In this document: piece by piece, positions 16,164 to 23,640 of the stretch | How positions within the stretch are numbered: the first letter of the stretch is position 1 | Layout: each line of letters opens with the position of its first letter | DNA from: Bacteroidota bacterium | GTDB lineage: Bacteria > Bacteroidota > Bacteroidia > Chitinophagales > Chitinophagaceae | Direction: 5' to 3' | NCBI GenBank assembly: GCA_023415275.1 | Contig: JAEZLJ010000092.1 | Span: forward strand, 1-41,234 | Length of the DNA: 41,234 nucleotides | Notes under the pieces: model-generated | What the model was told of the DNA's origin: nothing | Databases searched by the model: none | Seen by the model: the letters and a program-made list of their open reading frames with translations, nothing else | Position numbers and translations under genes: made by a program

Positions 16164-16794
16164 GCTTTCCAATGCAGGCAAAAGATTTAACAGGGAATGG
16201 ATCTTTCAAAATGCCAACCTGGAATTTACTTCCGGGATAGCCTATGCTATAACAGGGCATAATGGATCTGGTAAATCTACCCTGCTTCAATGCCTGGGAG
16301 GGATGCTTCAATTAAGCGAGGGTACCATTGAACATATAACCGGCGAAACTGTTCATCCAGCTGAAGAAACCTATATCAACACATCTTTTTGCGCACCCTA
16401 CCTGGATGTAATAGAAGAAATGACATTGATTGAATTCCTCCATTTCCATAATCATTTCAAAGCTTTTACAGAAGATATCACCCAGAATGCTGCTGTTGAG
16501 CTAATAGGGCTTAAAGCCTCGGCTCATAAACAAATCAGGTATTATTCTTCCGGGATGAAACAAAGGGTAAAGCTTGCACAAGCCATCTTTTTTAACACCC
16601 CCATTGTACTTCTTGACGAACCTTGCAGTAACCTGGATACACAAGGCATTGAATTATACCATTCATTGATAGAGCAGTATTGCCGTCAAAGATTAGTGGT
16701 CGTTTGTTCTAATGATCCGGTGGAATACGGATTCTGCCAGGAGGTCGTTGCCATAACAGATTATAAGGTTCCTAAGAAGCAGCCTGTGATCTAG
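16153..16794 (+). CDS. ABC transporter ATP-binding protein
   Basis: This 213-residue ATPase has Walker A (TGHNGSGKST, about 34-43), a signature YYSSGMKQRVKLAQA (about 131-145) and Walker B PIVLLDEPCSNLD. No permease gene adjoins it. Its start overlaps lpxA by 11 bases, so it is made with lipid A enzymes; a role in envelope lipid transport is only an inference. Small stand-alone ATPases of this size include CcmA-like heme exporters and LptB, but I see nothing that separates these. It converges with the MFS gene, 9 bases away. Confidence 0.85.
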   Translation: MKIKLSNAGKRFNREWIFQNANLEFTSGIAYAITGHNGSGKSTLLQCLGGMLQLSEGTIEHITGETVHPAEETYINTSFCAPYLDVIEEMTLIEFLHFHNHFKAFTEDITQNAAVELIGLKASAHKQIRYYSSGMKQRVKLAQAIFFNTPIVLLDEPCSNLDTQGIELYHSLIEQYCRQRLVVVCSNDPVEYGFCQEVVAITDYKVPKKQPVI

Positions 16795-16803
16795 GTACAC
16801 CCA

Positions 16804-18384
16804 TTAGTGCATAGCTTCAGATATATCCACTTTCTTACCCTTATTGCTTTTTACCATCAATACAAACGGAATACAGATAAGGAACATGAGGCCTAGTCCC
16901 AGGAAAACATCCATATAAGAAAGCACCGAAGCCTGCTTCATCACATTATATTCTAAAGCCTTGTAAGCCGACTGAAGGGCCACATCTGGCGTCATTCCTT
17001 TGGAGATGAACATATGCTGCATGCCAGATATCCTTTGCTGCACATCAAGATCATTGATATTCAGATGGCTTACAAGGTCGTTGCGGTGCACTTCATTTTT
17101 GCGCGCCAGGTAGGTAGTAATTGCTGCTACGCCGAAGGAACCACCCAGTTGTCGCATCATACCGGTAAAGGCCGCCCCCTGACCGATTTGCTGTCCTTTA
17201 AGCGTGGATAGGGCAAGCGTGGTCACGGGTATAAACAACATTCCCATGCCCATGCCACGTACGATCAGCATCCAGAAGAAAGCATGTGAATCTGTATCTG
17301 GTGTTAGGATCTTATAACCCCAGAAGCTATAGATAAAGAATATGAGCATACCCAGGGAAACTAGGTATTGCTGCTTGACTCCCTTTTGCAGCATCTGCCC
17401 GATGATAGGCATCATAAAGGCGGTGGTCAAAGCTGAAGGTATCATTAACATACCCGCCTGCTGGGCCGTCCATCCAAGGGTAGCTTGCGTATAAAGTGGG
17501 ATAATGAATGTTGATCCATATAAGCCGAAGCCCATGATAAATGATAGAATGGTTCCAATCCTGAGGTTACCATTTTTTAAAACCCTGAGCTCAACTATGG
17601 GCTTCCTGAAACTAAGCTCCCGCCAGATAAAGAAAAATAATCCAAAGACAGCCGTAATAGTTAGCAGGATAATCGTTCCGCTGCTGAACCAGTCATCATC
17701 ATGTCCTTTTTCCAACACATACTGTAAGGAACCCACAGCTGTTGCCAATAAGGCAATACCCAACCAATCAACATCCTTAGCCGTGCTTTTCTCCGCATAT
17801 TTAGGGCTTTTTACAAATTGAAGCGTAAGCAGCGTGGCAATGATACCAATAGGTATGTTGATATAAAATATATAGGGCCAGGAAAAATTATCTACTATAT
17901 AACCTCCTAAAGGAGGACCAAGTGTCGGACCTATAATTACCCCCATCCCATAAATGGCTTGCGCCATACCTCTTTTTTCAGGAGGATAACTTTCTGTGAT
18001 GATGGTTTGAGAAGTAACCAGGAGCGCACCGCCACCAATTCCCTGCAAAAAACGGAAGGCTACCAATTCCCATATACCTGTGGCATTTCCACATAGAAAA
18101 GAACAGAAGGTAAACAGCATGATAGAGGCTGCAAAATAATTTCGCCTGCCAAATTGTTGAGACAACCAGCTTGTCATAGGCACTACTATCACATTCCCTA
18201 TCGCGTATGCCGTGATCACCCATCCTACCTCAGTCATGGTGGTACCAAGGTTTCCCTTCATATCATTAAGAGCCACGTTCACAATGGTAGTATCCACTAT
18301 TTCCAACAAGGCACATACAATTGCCGTGATGGTAATGATCACTCTCCTGGCTCCATATTCTACTAAAGACGCTTGCTGTTGCAT
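16804..18384 (-). CDS. DHA2 family MFS drug efflux transporter (EmrB-like)
   Basis: This 526-residue inner-membrane protein has about 14 hydrophobic helices, as in the DHA2/EmrB family of proton-driven drug exporters. Motifs include DTTIVNVALNDMKGNLG in helix 1, RFLQGIGGGALL (about 110-121) and a GPTLGPPLGGYIVDNFSW motif C region (about 152-169). It is the last gene of an efflux operon with TetR, TolC-like and HlyD-like proteins. The gap to the HlyD gene is 82 bases and contains a hairpin. Substrates are unknown. Confidence 0.93.
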   Translation of the reverse strand: MQQQASLVEYGARRVIITITAIVCALLEIVDTTIVNVALNDMKGNLGTTMTEVGWVITAYAIGNVIVVPMTSWLSQQFGRRNYFAASIMLFTFCSFLCGNATGIWELVAFRFLQGIGGGALLVTSQTIITESYPPEKRGMAQAIYGMGVIIGPTLGPPLGGYIVDNFSWPYIFYINIPIGIIATLLTLQFVKSPKYAEKSTAKDVDWLGIALLATAVGSLQYVLEKGHDDDWFSSGTIILLTITAVFGLFFFIWRELSFRKPIVELRVLKNGNLRIGTILSFIMGFGLYGSTFIIPLYTQATLGWTAQQAGMLMIPSALTTAFMMPIIGQMLQKGVKQQYLVSLGMLIFFIYSFWGYKILTPDTDSHAFFWMLIVRGMGMGMLFIPVTTLALSTLKGQQIGQGAAFTGMMRQLGGSFGVAAITTYLARKNEVHRNDLVSHLNINDLDVQQRISGMQHMFISKGMTPDVALQSAYKALEYNVMKQASVLSYMDVFLGLGLMFLICIPFVLMVKSNKGKKVDISEAMH

Positions 18385-18426
18385 AATATTATTTCCAAAC
18401 CCTCAGGGGTAAATCCGAATATTTAC

Positions 18427-18452
18427 AAAGGACCATTAATTAGAGGTCCTTT
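18427..18452 (-). other. Hairpin between the HlyD and MFS genes
   Basis: AAAGGACC and GGTCCTTT (18427-18434, 18445-18452) form a perfect 8-bp stem around a 10-base loop in the mRNA of the efflux operon. On the minus strand the following U-tract is short, so it looks more like an mRNA stability or attenuation element than a strong terminator. Confidence 0.45.
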
Positions 18453-18466
18453 TATCAAGTATTATA

Positions 18467-19588
18467 TTAATCAAGATGCACATCAACTACGGCATTCATG
18501 CCGGCCCTTAACTGTTTCAGATCTGCATCATTGGCATTGGTGAACTCAATTTTAACTGGCAGCCGCTGCACCACTTTCACAAAATTACCTGAGGCGTTAT
18601 CTGGAGGCAATATGGCAAAGCTGGAACCGGTAGCAGGGGAAAATGATGTAAGCTTTGCATCAAATTCATGACCTGGAAAAGCATCTATATGCACGGTTAC
18701 CTTTTGACCGATCTTCATCTTATCAAACTGCGTCTCTTTAAAGTTAGCCACCACCCACACATCGTTATTTAACACGATGCTGAACAATGACTGGCCTGCC
18801 TGCACAAATTGTCCGGGCTGTATGTTGATCTTTGATACCAGGCCATCAGCTGCGGCAGTGATCACTGCATAAGATAAGTTAAGCTTGGCGTCTTCCACAT
18901 CCACCTGGCGTTGCTTGATTATAGAACTGGCCACACCGATCTGTGAAGAGGTAGCACCGCTTTGCGAGGCTACGGCATTGGTTTGTTGCGCCGCCTGGTT
19001 CTTTTGTTGTTGCAAAACCTGCAATTGACGTTCTGCAGTTTGCTTGGCAGCCAGGGCTTGCTCATATTGCTGCTGTGTTACAGAATGATCTTTAATCAGG
19101 TTAGCATAACGGTCAAAGTCCTGTGAAGCACGCCACACATTCACCTTTGCTGTTTCTATTTGAGCATCGATAGTAGAAACAGATGCTCTTGAAGTGGCAA
19201 TGTTTGCAGAAGCAGCATTGGTAGATGCCCTGGCAGCACTTAGATTGCTTTGAGCGGTTTGAAGCGCGGCTTCCGCCTGGTCAACTTTTAGCTTTAGATC
19301 CCTGTCATCCAGTATCATTAAAGTATCTCCCTTCTTTACATGTTGGTTGTCAGAAACACGCACTTCCTTCACGTATCCTGAAACACGAGGTATCACGGGA
19401 CTGATATTGGCCTCTACGTGTGCATCATCTGTTTCTTCATGGTGTTGAGCATGTGAATATTTGGTGATGCCAAACCAGCCACCCACCACTACCAGCAGGA
19501 TCAAAACAATCAAAAAAACCTTGTTGGACTTCTTAGGCTCTTTCACTTTTTGTGTTGTTTGAGTAGTTTCTGTAACTTTTGTTTCCAT
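18467..19588 (-). CDS. HlyD family membrane fusion protein (EmrA-like)
   Basis: This 373-residue periplasmic adaptor has an N-terminal membrane anchor (VFLIVLILLVVVGGWFGI, about 24-41). A first biotinyl-lipoyl half follows (HVEANISPVIPRVSGYVKEV), then a long Ala/Gln-rich coiled coil (about 105-225), and the second lipoyl half (AADGLVSKINIQPGQFVQAG). It links the inner-membrane MFS pump with the TolC-like channel. It lies 29 bases after the TolC gene and 82 bases before the MFS gene. Confidence 0.93.
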   Translation of the reverse strand: METKVTETTQTTQKVKEPKKSNKVFLIVLILLVVVGGWFGITKYSHAQHHEETDDAHVEANISPVIPRVSGYVKEVRVSDNQHVKKGDTLMILDDRDLKLKVDQAEAALQTAQSNLSAARASTNAASANIATSRASVSTIDAQIETAKVNVWRASQDFDRYANLIKDHSVTQQQYEQALAAKQTAERQLQVLQQQKNQAAQQTNAVASQSGATSSQIGVASSIIKQRQVDVEDAKLNLSYAVITAAADGLVSKINIQPGQFVQAGQSLFSIVLNNDVWVVANFKETQFDKMKIGQKVTVHIDAFPGHEFDAKLTSFSPATGSSFAILPPDNASGNFVKVVQRLPVKIEFTNANDADLKQLRAGMNAVVDVHLD

Positions 19589-19617
19589 AAATTCTTTTAT
19601 TGTCAGTTTCTGTTTCT

Positions 19618-20967
19618 TTATTTCTTTTCTGTATTATTCAACATACCTACTGATTGCAAAAGTTTGTCATAAGCAACTACTGCATCAGATTTAGCAAATG
19701 CATAATTTAACCTTGCCTGTAATTGTGCCACATCGGCATCTAATAATTCCGTGGTGGTAGCCAGCGCATTCTGGTACTTATTATTAATAATGCGATAATT
19801 CTCGGTGGCCTGGTTAATGGCGTTTTGATATACATCGATCTTCTTCTGTGCAGATAAATAATTCTGGTAAGCCCTGTTCACTTGCAGGCGAATAGCATCA
19901 GCCAGTAGTTCTTCTCCAGCAGCTACCTGCTTCTCGCGTGCCTGTGCCTGTTGCACCTTTGCCTTGTTCTTCCATAAAGAAGAAATACTATACTGAACAC
20001 CCAAGCCAATATTCACTGCATTGGTAACAGTTAACACCCCTGGTACGTTCAAAGCCACATAGCCACCAGTTAAAGCCAGCCCGGGATACTTTTCACCCTC
20101 AGTAGCTTTAATCGCTGTGGCCGCAGCCTTCCTGCGAAAAGAAACTGCTGAAAGATCTTTACGATTCTGTAATCCCAACTGAACATATTCATCAATTCCC
20201 TTTAAGTCTTTGGGTGGCTGGAAAGTAGCGGAATCCAGTTGCAATTCGGTATGCTCTGGAAGGCCCAGCATCAAATCCATATTAATATTGGCCAATTCCC
20301 AGTTATTCTGTGCATCCAGTAAAGAAAGTTCAGTATTTGATACCTGCAGTTCAGCCTTTAGCAATTCATTCCTTGGCAGTAAACCATTCTTTTCAAGGTT
20401 CCTGAATTGTGCGGCTCTTTCCCTGGCTGATTGTAAACTTGAATCTACCAGTTCAACAGCTGCATGCGCTTTATAAAGATTATTGTAGGCATCAATGGTA
20501 TTCATTATGATCTCTTCCTTGTCATTCTCAGCATCCAGCCTGGCAGCTTGTTCCAGGTATCGGGAAGATTCAATACCATATTTGATCCTGAACCCTGAAA
20601 AAATTGGTAATGACACACTGGCCATTCCATACATAGCCTGGCTGGGCTTAGGACTTTCACTTGGTGTAGTTGTTCCACCACCAGTATTGTCTTTTTTGGT
20701 TTTAAGATCAACATTAGGACTATTCAGCCTCAGGTAAGATCCGCTTACACTGGCATCAGGCAACCTTCTTTCAACAGCCTCTTTTAAAGCAGCCGTTGCT
20801 TCTTCAATCTTTGCCTGGCTGGATTTTAGTTGTTTACTGTTCTTCAGGCTCAGGTCAATGGCTTCCTGTAATCCTAAAGGTCTCTGCTCCTGCGCTATTA
20901 CATAATTTGTAATAAGCGAAAAGATCAAACACCATCCTGCTGTCAACATCATTCTTCTATACTTCAT
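19618..20967 (-). CDS. TolC family outer membrane efflux protein
   Basis: This 449-residue protein has a signal peptide (about 1-25, ending YVIAQ) and two similar halves of outer membrane efflux family helices. LGLQEAIDLSLKNSKQLKSS begins the first half, and a corresponding segment near 230-260 begins the second. It should form the outer membrane channel of the pump. The start overlaps the TetR gene by 11 bases, so both are read from one mRNA. Confidence 0.93.
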   Translation of the reverse strand: MKYRRMMLTAGWCLIFSLITNYVIAQEQRPLGLQEAIDLSLKNSKQLKSSQAKIEEATAALKEAVERRLPDASVSGSYLRLNSPNVDLKTKKDNTGGGTTTPSESPKPSQAMYGMASVSLPIFSGFRIKYGIESSRYLEQAARLDAENDKEEIIMNTIDAYNNLYKAHAAVELVDSSLQSARERAAQFRNLEKNGLLPRNELLKAELQVSNTELSLLDAQNNWELANINMDLMLGLPEHTELQLDSATFQPPKDLKGIDEYVQLGLQNRKDLSAVSFRRKAAATAIKATEGEKYPGLALTGGYVALNVPGVLTVTNAVNIGLGVQYSISSLWKNKAKVQQAQAREKQVAAGEELLADAIRLQVNRAYQNYLSAQKKIDVYQNAINQATENYRIINNKYQNALATTTELLDADVAQLQARLNYAFAKSDAVVAYDKLLQSVGMLNNTEKK

Positions 20968-21586
20968 ATGATAAGATTGCTTTGAATAGATTTTTTAAAT
21001 ACACACTGAGCTTCTTCCGGATATGTTTTTCAAATTCTTCATCAGACATATCCTTTAGATTGTGAAGATTACGATACGAGTTCTGGCTTGTCAGCATTTG
21101 GCTGGTAGTACCCACCAGTGTCATCATCAGGAAAGGCACATCCAATCCCTTTTTAAAATCACCTTTTTTCTGTCCTTCCTGGATTAATTGCTTAAAGAGC
21201 GATTGGTTGGTGATCTTCAGTTGTGAGATCTTCTCCGCAATAGGCCCTGAGCTGTCTACCATCTGCTCCCTAAGCATGACCTTATGAAAACATTGTTTTT
21301 TAAATATCCTGTCAATGTATTCATCAATCAGCTTTTCCACTTTTTGCAATGAGGTCATATTACTGTTTTGCAGAATACTCTCCAGTTTCAACCTCATAAA
21401 TTCACCACGATAGCTGAACATCGCCTCCATGAGCTTCTCTTTCGAGCCAAAATAATAGGAGATCATTGCAAGATTCACACCTGCTGCTTCAGCTATATCC
21501 CTGACGGAAGTACCCGAAAAACCATTCTGCGCAAAGAGCTTCTCAGCTGCTTCCATGATAGCTATTTGTTTCTCGTTATATTCCAT
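20957..21586 (-). CDS. TetR family repressor of the efflux operon
   Basis: This 209-residue protein has a classical N-terminal TetR helix-turn-helix (about 20-52: GTSVRDIAEAAGVNLAMISY, then YFGSKEKLMEAMF). The C-terminal ligand domain has no informative motifs. It heads the operon and overlaps the TolC gene by 11 bases. A near-palindromic 33-bp site covers its promoter (21605-21644), so it most likely represses its own operon and is released by a pump substrate; this is inferred. Confidence 0.92.
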   Translation of the reverse strand: MEYNEKQIAIMEAAEKLFAQNGFSGTSVRDIAEAAGVNLAMISYYFGSKEKLMEAMFSYRGEFMRLKLESILQNSNMTSLQKVEKLIDEYIDRIFKKQCFHKVMLREQMVDSSGPIAEKISQLKITNQSLFKQLIQEGQKKGDFKKGLDVPFLMMTLVGTTSQMLTSQNSYRNLHNLKDMSDEEFEKHIRKKLSVYLKNLFKAILSYEV

Positions 21587-21604
21587 TTAATGTTTTTGGA
21601 GGCG

Positions 21605-21635
21605 CAAAGTTAAACAAACGTTTGATTAATTCAAA
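21605..21635 (-). promoter_or_regulatory. Promoter of the tetR-tolC-hlyD-MFS operon
   Basis: On the minus strand TTTG (21635-21632), 19 bases, then TAACTTTG (21612-21605), an exact match to TTTG-N19-TAnnTTTG. The -7 box ends 18 bases before the ATG at 21586, so the leader is about 10-13 bases. Confidence 0.75.
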
Positions 21636-21644
21636 CATTTGTTT
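21612..21644. promoter_or_regulatory. TetR operator: 33-bp near-palindrome
   Basis: Two inner sites, CAAACGTTTG (21615-21624) and CAAACATTTG (21632-21641), sit 17 bp centre to centre. The entire 33 bp is also nearly self-complementary about a TTAA centre. The element spans the -33 box and abuts the -7 box, so a bound repressor would block RNA polymerase. Confidence 0.75.
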
Positions 21645-21740
21645 AAATATTTTCCCAAAATCAATAATCTGGAAACGTAACCAAAAGCAGACCAACTACT
21701 TAATGCAGAGCGTAAATAAAAATGAAATGGAAGGAAATTC

Positions 21741-22955
21741 TCAACGCTGGCTGGCTATAAGCAGGTTGAGGTCAGTATACTTCAAATTGAAGCGTTCGCT
21801 TAGATAAAAATTGGTCAGGGCACCTTTAAACATATAGATCCCGCTTCTTAAATGGATCTGGTGCCATACCATATGTTCAAAGCCTCCATCTTCTCCTGCC
21901 TGGAGCAACAGCGGCATTAAAACATTGCTGATAGCCTGGGATGCTGTGCGGGCAAAGCCAGATGGTATATTGGGAACACAATAATGAATTACGCCATATC
22001 TTAAATACACAGGATTTTCATGACTGGTAATCTCGGATGTTTCAAAGCATCCTCCACGGTCTATGCTGACATCAATTACCACGCTCCCAGTTCTCATGCT
22101 GCTTACCATTTCTTCCGTTACCACAATTGGGGTTCTTCCTGTTTCAGATGACAATGCACCTACCGCTACCTCACAGGTCTTCAGTTGTTTGGCCAGCATC
22201 CGTGGCTCTATCACCGAGGTCCATAGCCGTTGGCCAATATTATTTTGCAGGCGCTTCAACCGGTAAACACTGTTATCAAATACCTTCACGGAAGCACCAA
22301 GCGCTAGTGCAGCCCGGGCAGCAAATTCACCTACTATCCCTGCCCCAATAATGATCACCTTCGTCGGGGCAATGCCTGAAATACCTCCCAACAGCACCCC
22401 TTTCCCATGATTCGCTGAACTTAGATATTGTGCAGCTATCAGCATGGCCGCACTGCCAGCTATCTCGCTCATGCTTCTTACAATGGGATAACTGCCACTG
22501 TCATCTTTTAAATTCTCAAAGGAAATAGCTGTGATCCTTTTCTCCATCATTTTCTGCAGCAGTTCTGCCTTAAGCACGCTTAAGTGAATGGGAGAAATGA
22601 TCAATTGATTATACTGTAAAAAAGGAAGGTCTTCATCTATTACAGGTGCGCTTTTCACCAGTATAGGTGCCTTATACACCTCTTCCCTGTTGTAAGATAT
22701 GCGGGCCCCGGCTTCACTGTAATCCTTATCTGCAAAATGAGCTGCCTCCCCGGCATTGTGTTCAATGGTTACTTCATGCCCGTTACTGATCAACACGCTG
22801 ACCGCATCCGGTGTCAAGGCTATGCGATTCTCCTGGAAAGCGATTTCTTTCGGAATTCCAATATGCAAACGGGCTCCCTTTGGTTTTATATCCAGGGTTT
22901 CTTCTAACGTTTCATAACTGAAGGAGGTGCTTACAAATGGTTTTTGTTGGGACAT
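21741..22955 (-). CDS. ald: Alanine dehydrogenase
   Basis: This 404-residue enzyme interconverts L-alanine and pyruvate with NAD. It has an N-terminal catalytic domain with RLHIGIPKEI and ENRIALTPDAV, Lys101 (APILVKSAPV) and His124 (SPIHLS). These match the active Lys and His of characterised alanine dehydrogenases. The Rossmann turn is IIGAGIVGEFAAR. A leader of about 25 residues precedes the usual start. The tsaE gene ends 33 bases upstream on the same strand, so they are probably cotranscribed. No terminator is clear between ald and tetR, which is 155 bases downstream. Confidence 0.92.
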   Translation of the reverse strand: MSQQKPFVSTSFSYETLEETLDIKPKGARLHIGIPKEIAFQENRIALTPDAVSVLISNGHEVTIEHNAGEAAHFADKDYSEAGARISYNREEVYKAPILVKSAPVIDEDLPFLQYNQLIISPIHLSVLKAELLQKMMEKRITAISFENLKDDSGSYPIVRSMSEIAGSAAMLIAAQYLSSANHGKGVLLGGISGIAPTKVIIIGAGIVGEFAARAALALGASVKVFDNSVYRLKRLQNNIGQRLWTSVIEPRMLAKQLKTCEVAVGALSSETGRTPIVVTEEMVSSMRTGSVVIDVSIDRGGCFETSEITSHENPVYLRYGVIHYCVPNIPSGFARTASQAISNVLMPLLLQAGEDGGFEHMVWHQIHLRSGIYMFKGALTNFYLSERFNLKYTDLNLLIASQR

Positions 22956-22987
22956 AAAGGCCTGTAACTATAATTTGGTTTGACAAA

Positions 22988-23437
22988 TTACGATAGTTCT
23001 TCCAAACTAGCGGAAGGCAATAGCAGTTTTACCAGTCTTTCTTGTTCATTCGAGAGTTCAATAAAGACGTGCACAGCTGAATTATCCAATAAATGGGGTG
23101 CTTTTTCTGGCCATTCAATGAAGCAGATATTCCCACTGTAAACACAATCTTCCACACCTGCCTGGATGATCTCCTGCTCATCCTTTAAGCGGTATAGGTC
23201 TATATGATATATAATTTTTTCACTGTCATTATCAGGGTAGCCATATTCGTTAATGATAGAAAAAGTGGGGCTTCCCATCACCTCCTTAACTCCTTTACTT
23301 TTGCATAAGGCTTCAATGATGGTGGTTTTACCAGCTCCCATTTCTCCATGAAAAGCGAATACTTTAAAATCCTTTACCAGCTTCCAGAATGCTGCAGCAA
23401 AATGATCAAGGCCATCATACGACACATGAAACTCCAT
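22988..23437 (-). CDS. tsaE: tRNA threonylcarbamoyladenosine biosynthesis ATPase TsaE
   Basis: This 149-residue protein has the P-loop GEMGAGKTT (residues 31-39), then SPTFSIINEY and HIDLYRLKD, the standard TsaE motifs, and FIEWPEKA. It is the ATPase that assists TsaB-TsaD in t6A formation on ANN-decoding tRNAs. It runs ahead of ald. A TAGGTTTG box lies 4 bases before its ATG, so its mRNA may be nearly leaderless. Confidence 0.95.
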   Translation of the reverse strand: MEFHVSYDGLDHFAAAFWKLVKDFKVFAFHGEMGAGKTTIIEALCKSKGVKEVMGSPTFSIINEYGYPDNDSEKIIYHIDLYRLKDEQEIIQAGVEDCVYSGNICFIEWPEKAPHLLDNSAVHVFIELSNEQERLVKLLLPSASLEELS

Positions 23438-23441
23438 GTTG

Positions 23442-23449
23442 CAAACCTA
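23442..23449 (-). promoter_or_regulatory. Candidate -7 box for tsaE-ald
   Basis: Minus-strand TAGGTTTG matches TAnnTTTG and ends 4 bases before the tsaE ATG (23437). Only a weak TTTC is positioned as -33. Confidence 0.45.
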
Positions 23450-23569
23450 ATAAAAAGGACATTTCTCGAAATGGATTGTTGCCAAATTATAAGAGTCAAA
23501 ACTTACATATGTAGATCATTATAATGTTATCTCCAACTTTAACAACAGGTTGCAACAAAGTTGAAAAGA

Positions 23570-23615
23570 TAAATTTGCGCTGAACGAATGCACAAAAAAT
23601 GCTGAAGTAACTTTG
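23570..23615 (+). promoter_or_regulatory. Two candidate -7 boxes before the copper ATPase gene
   Basis: TAAATTTG (23570-23577) and TAACTTTG (23608-23615) both match TAnnTTTG. A TTG lies 17 bases before the first. The second ends 25 bases before the ATG at 23641. The region 23438-23640 is a divergent promoter with tsaE. Confidence 0.45.
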
Positions 23616-23640
23616 CATCATAAATAATTTGCAACCAGGA

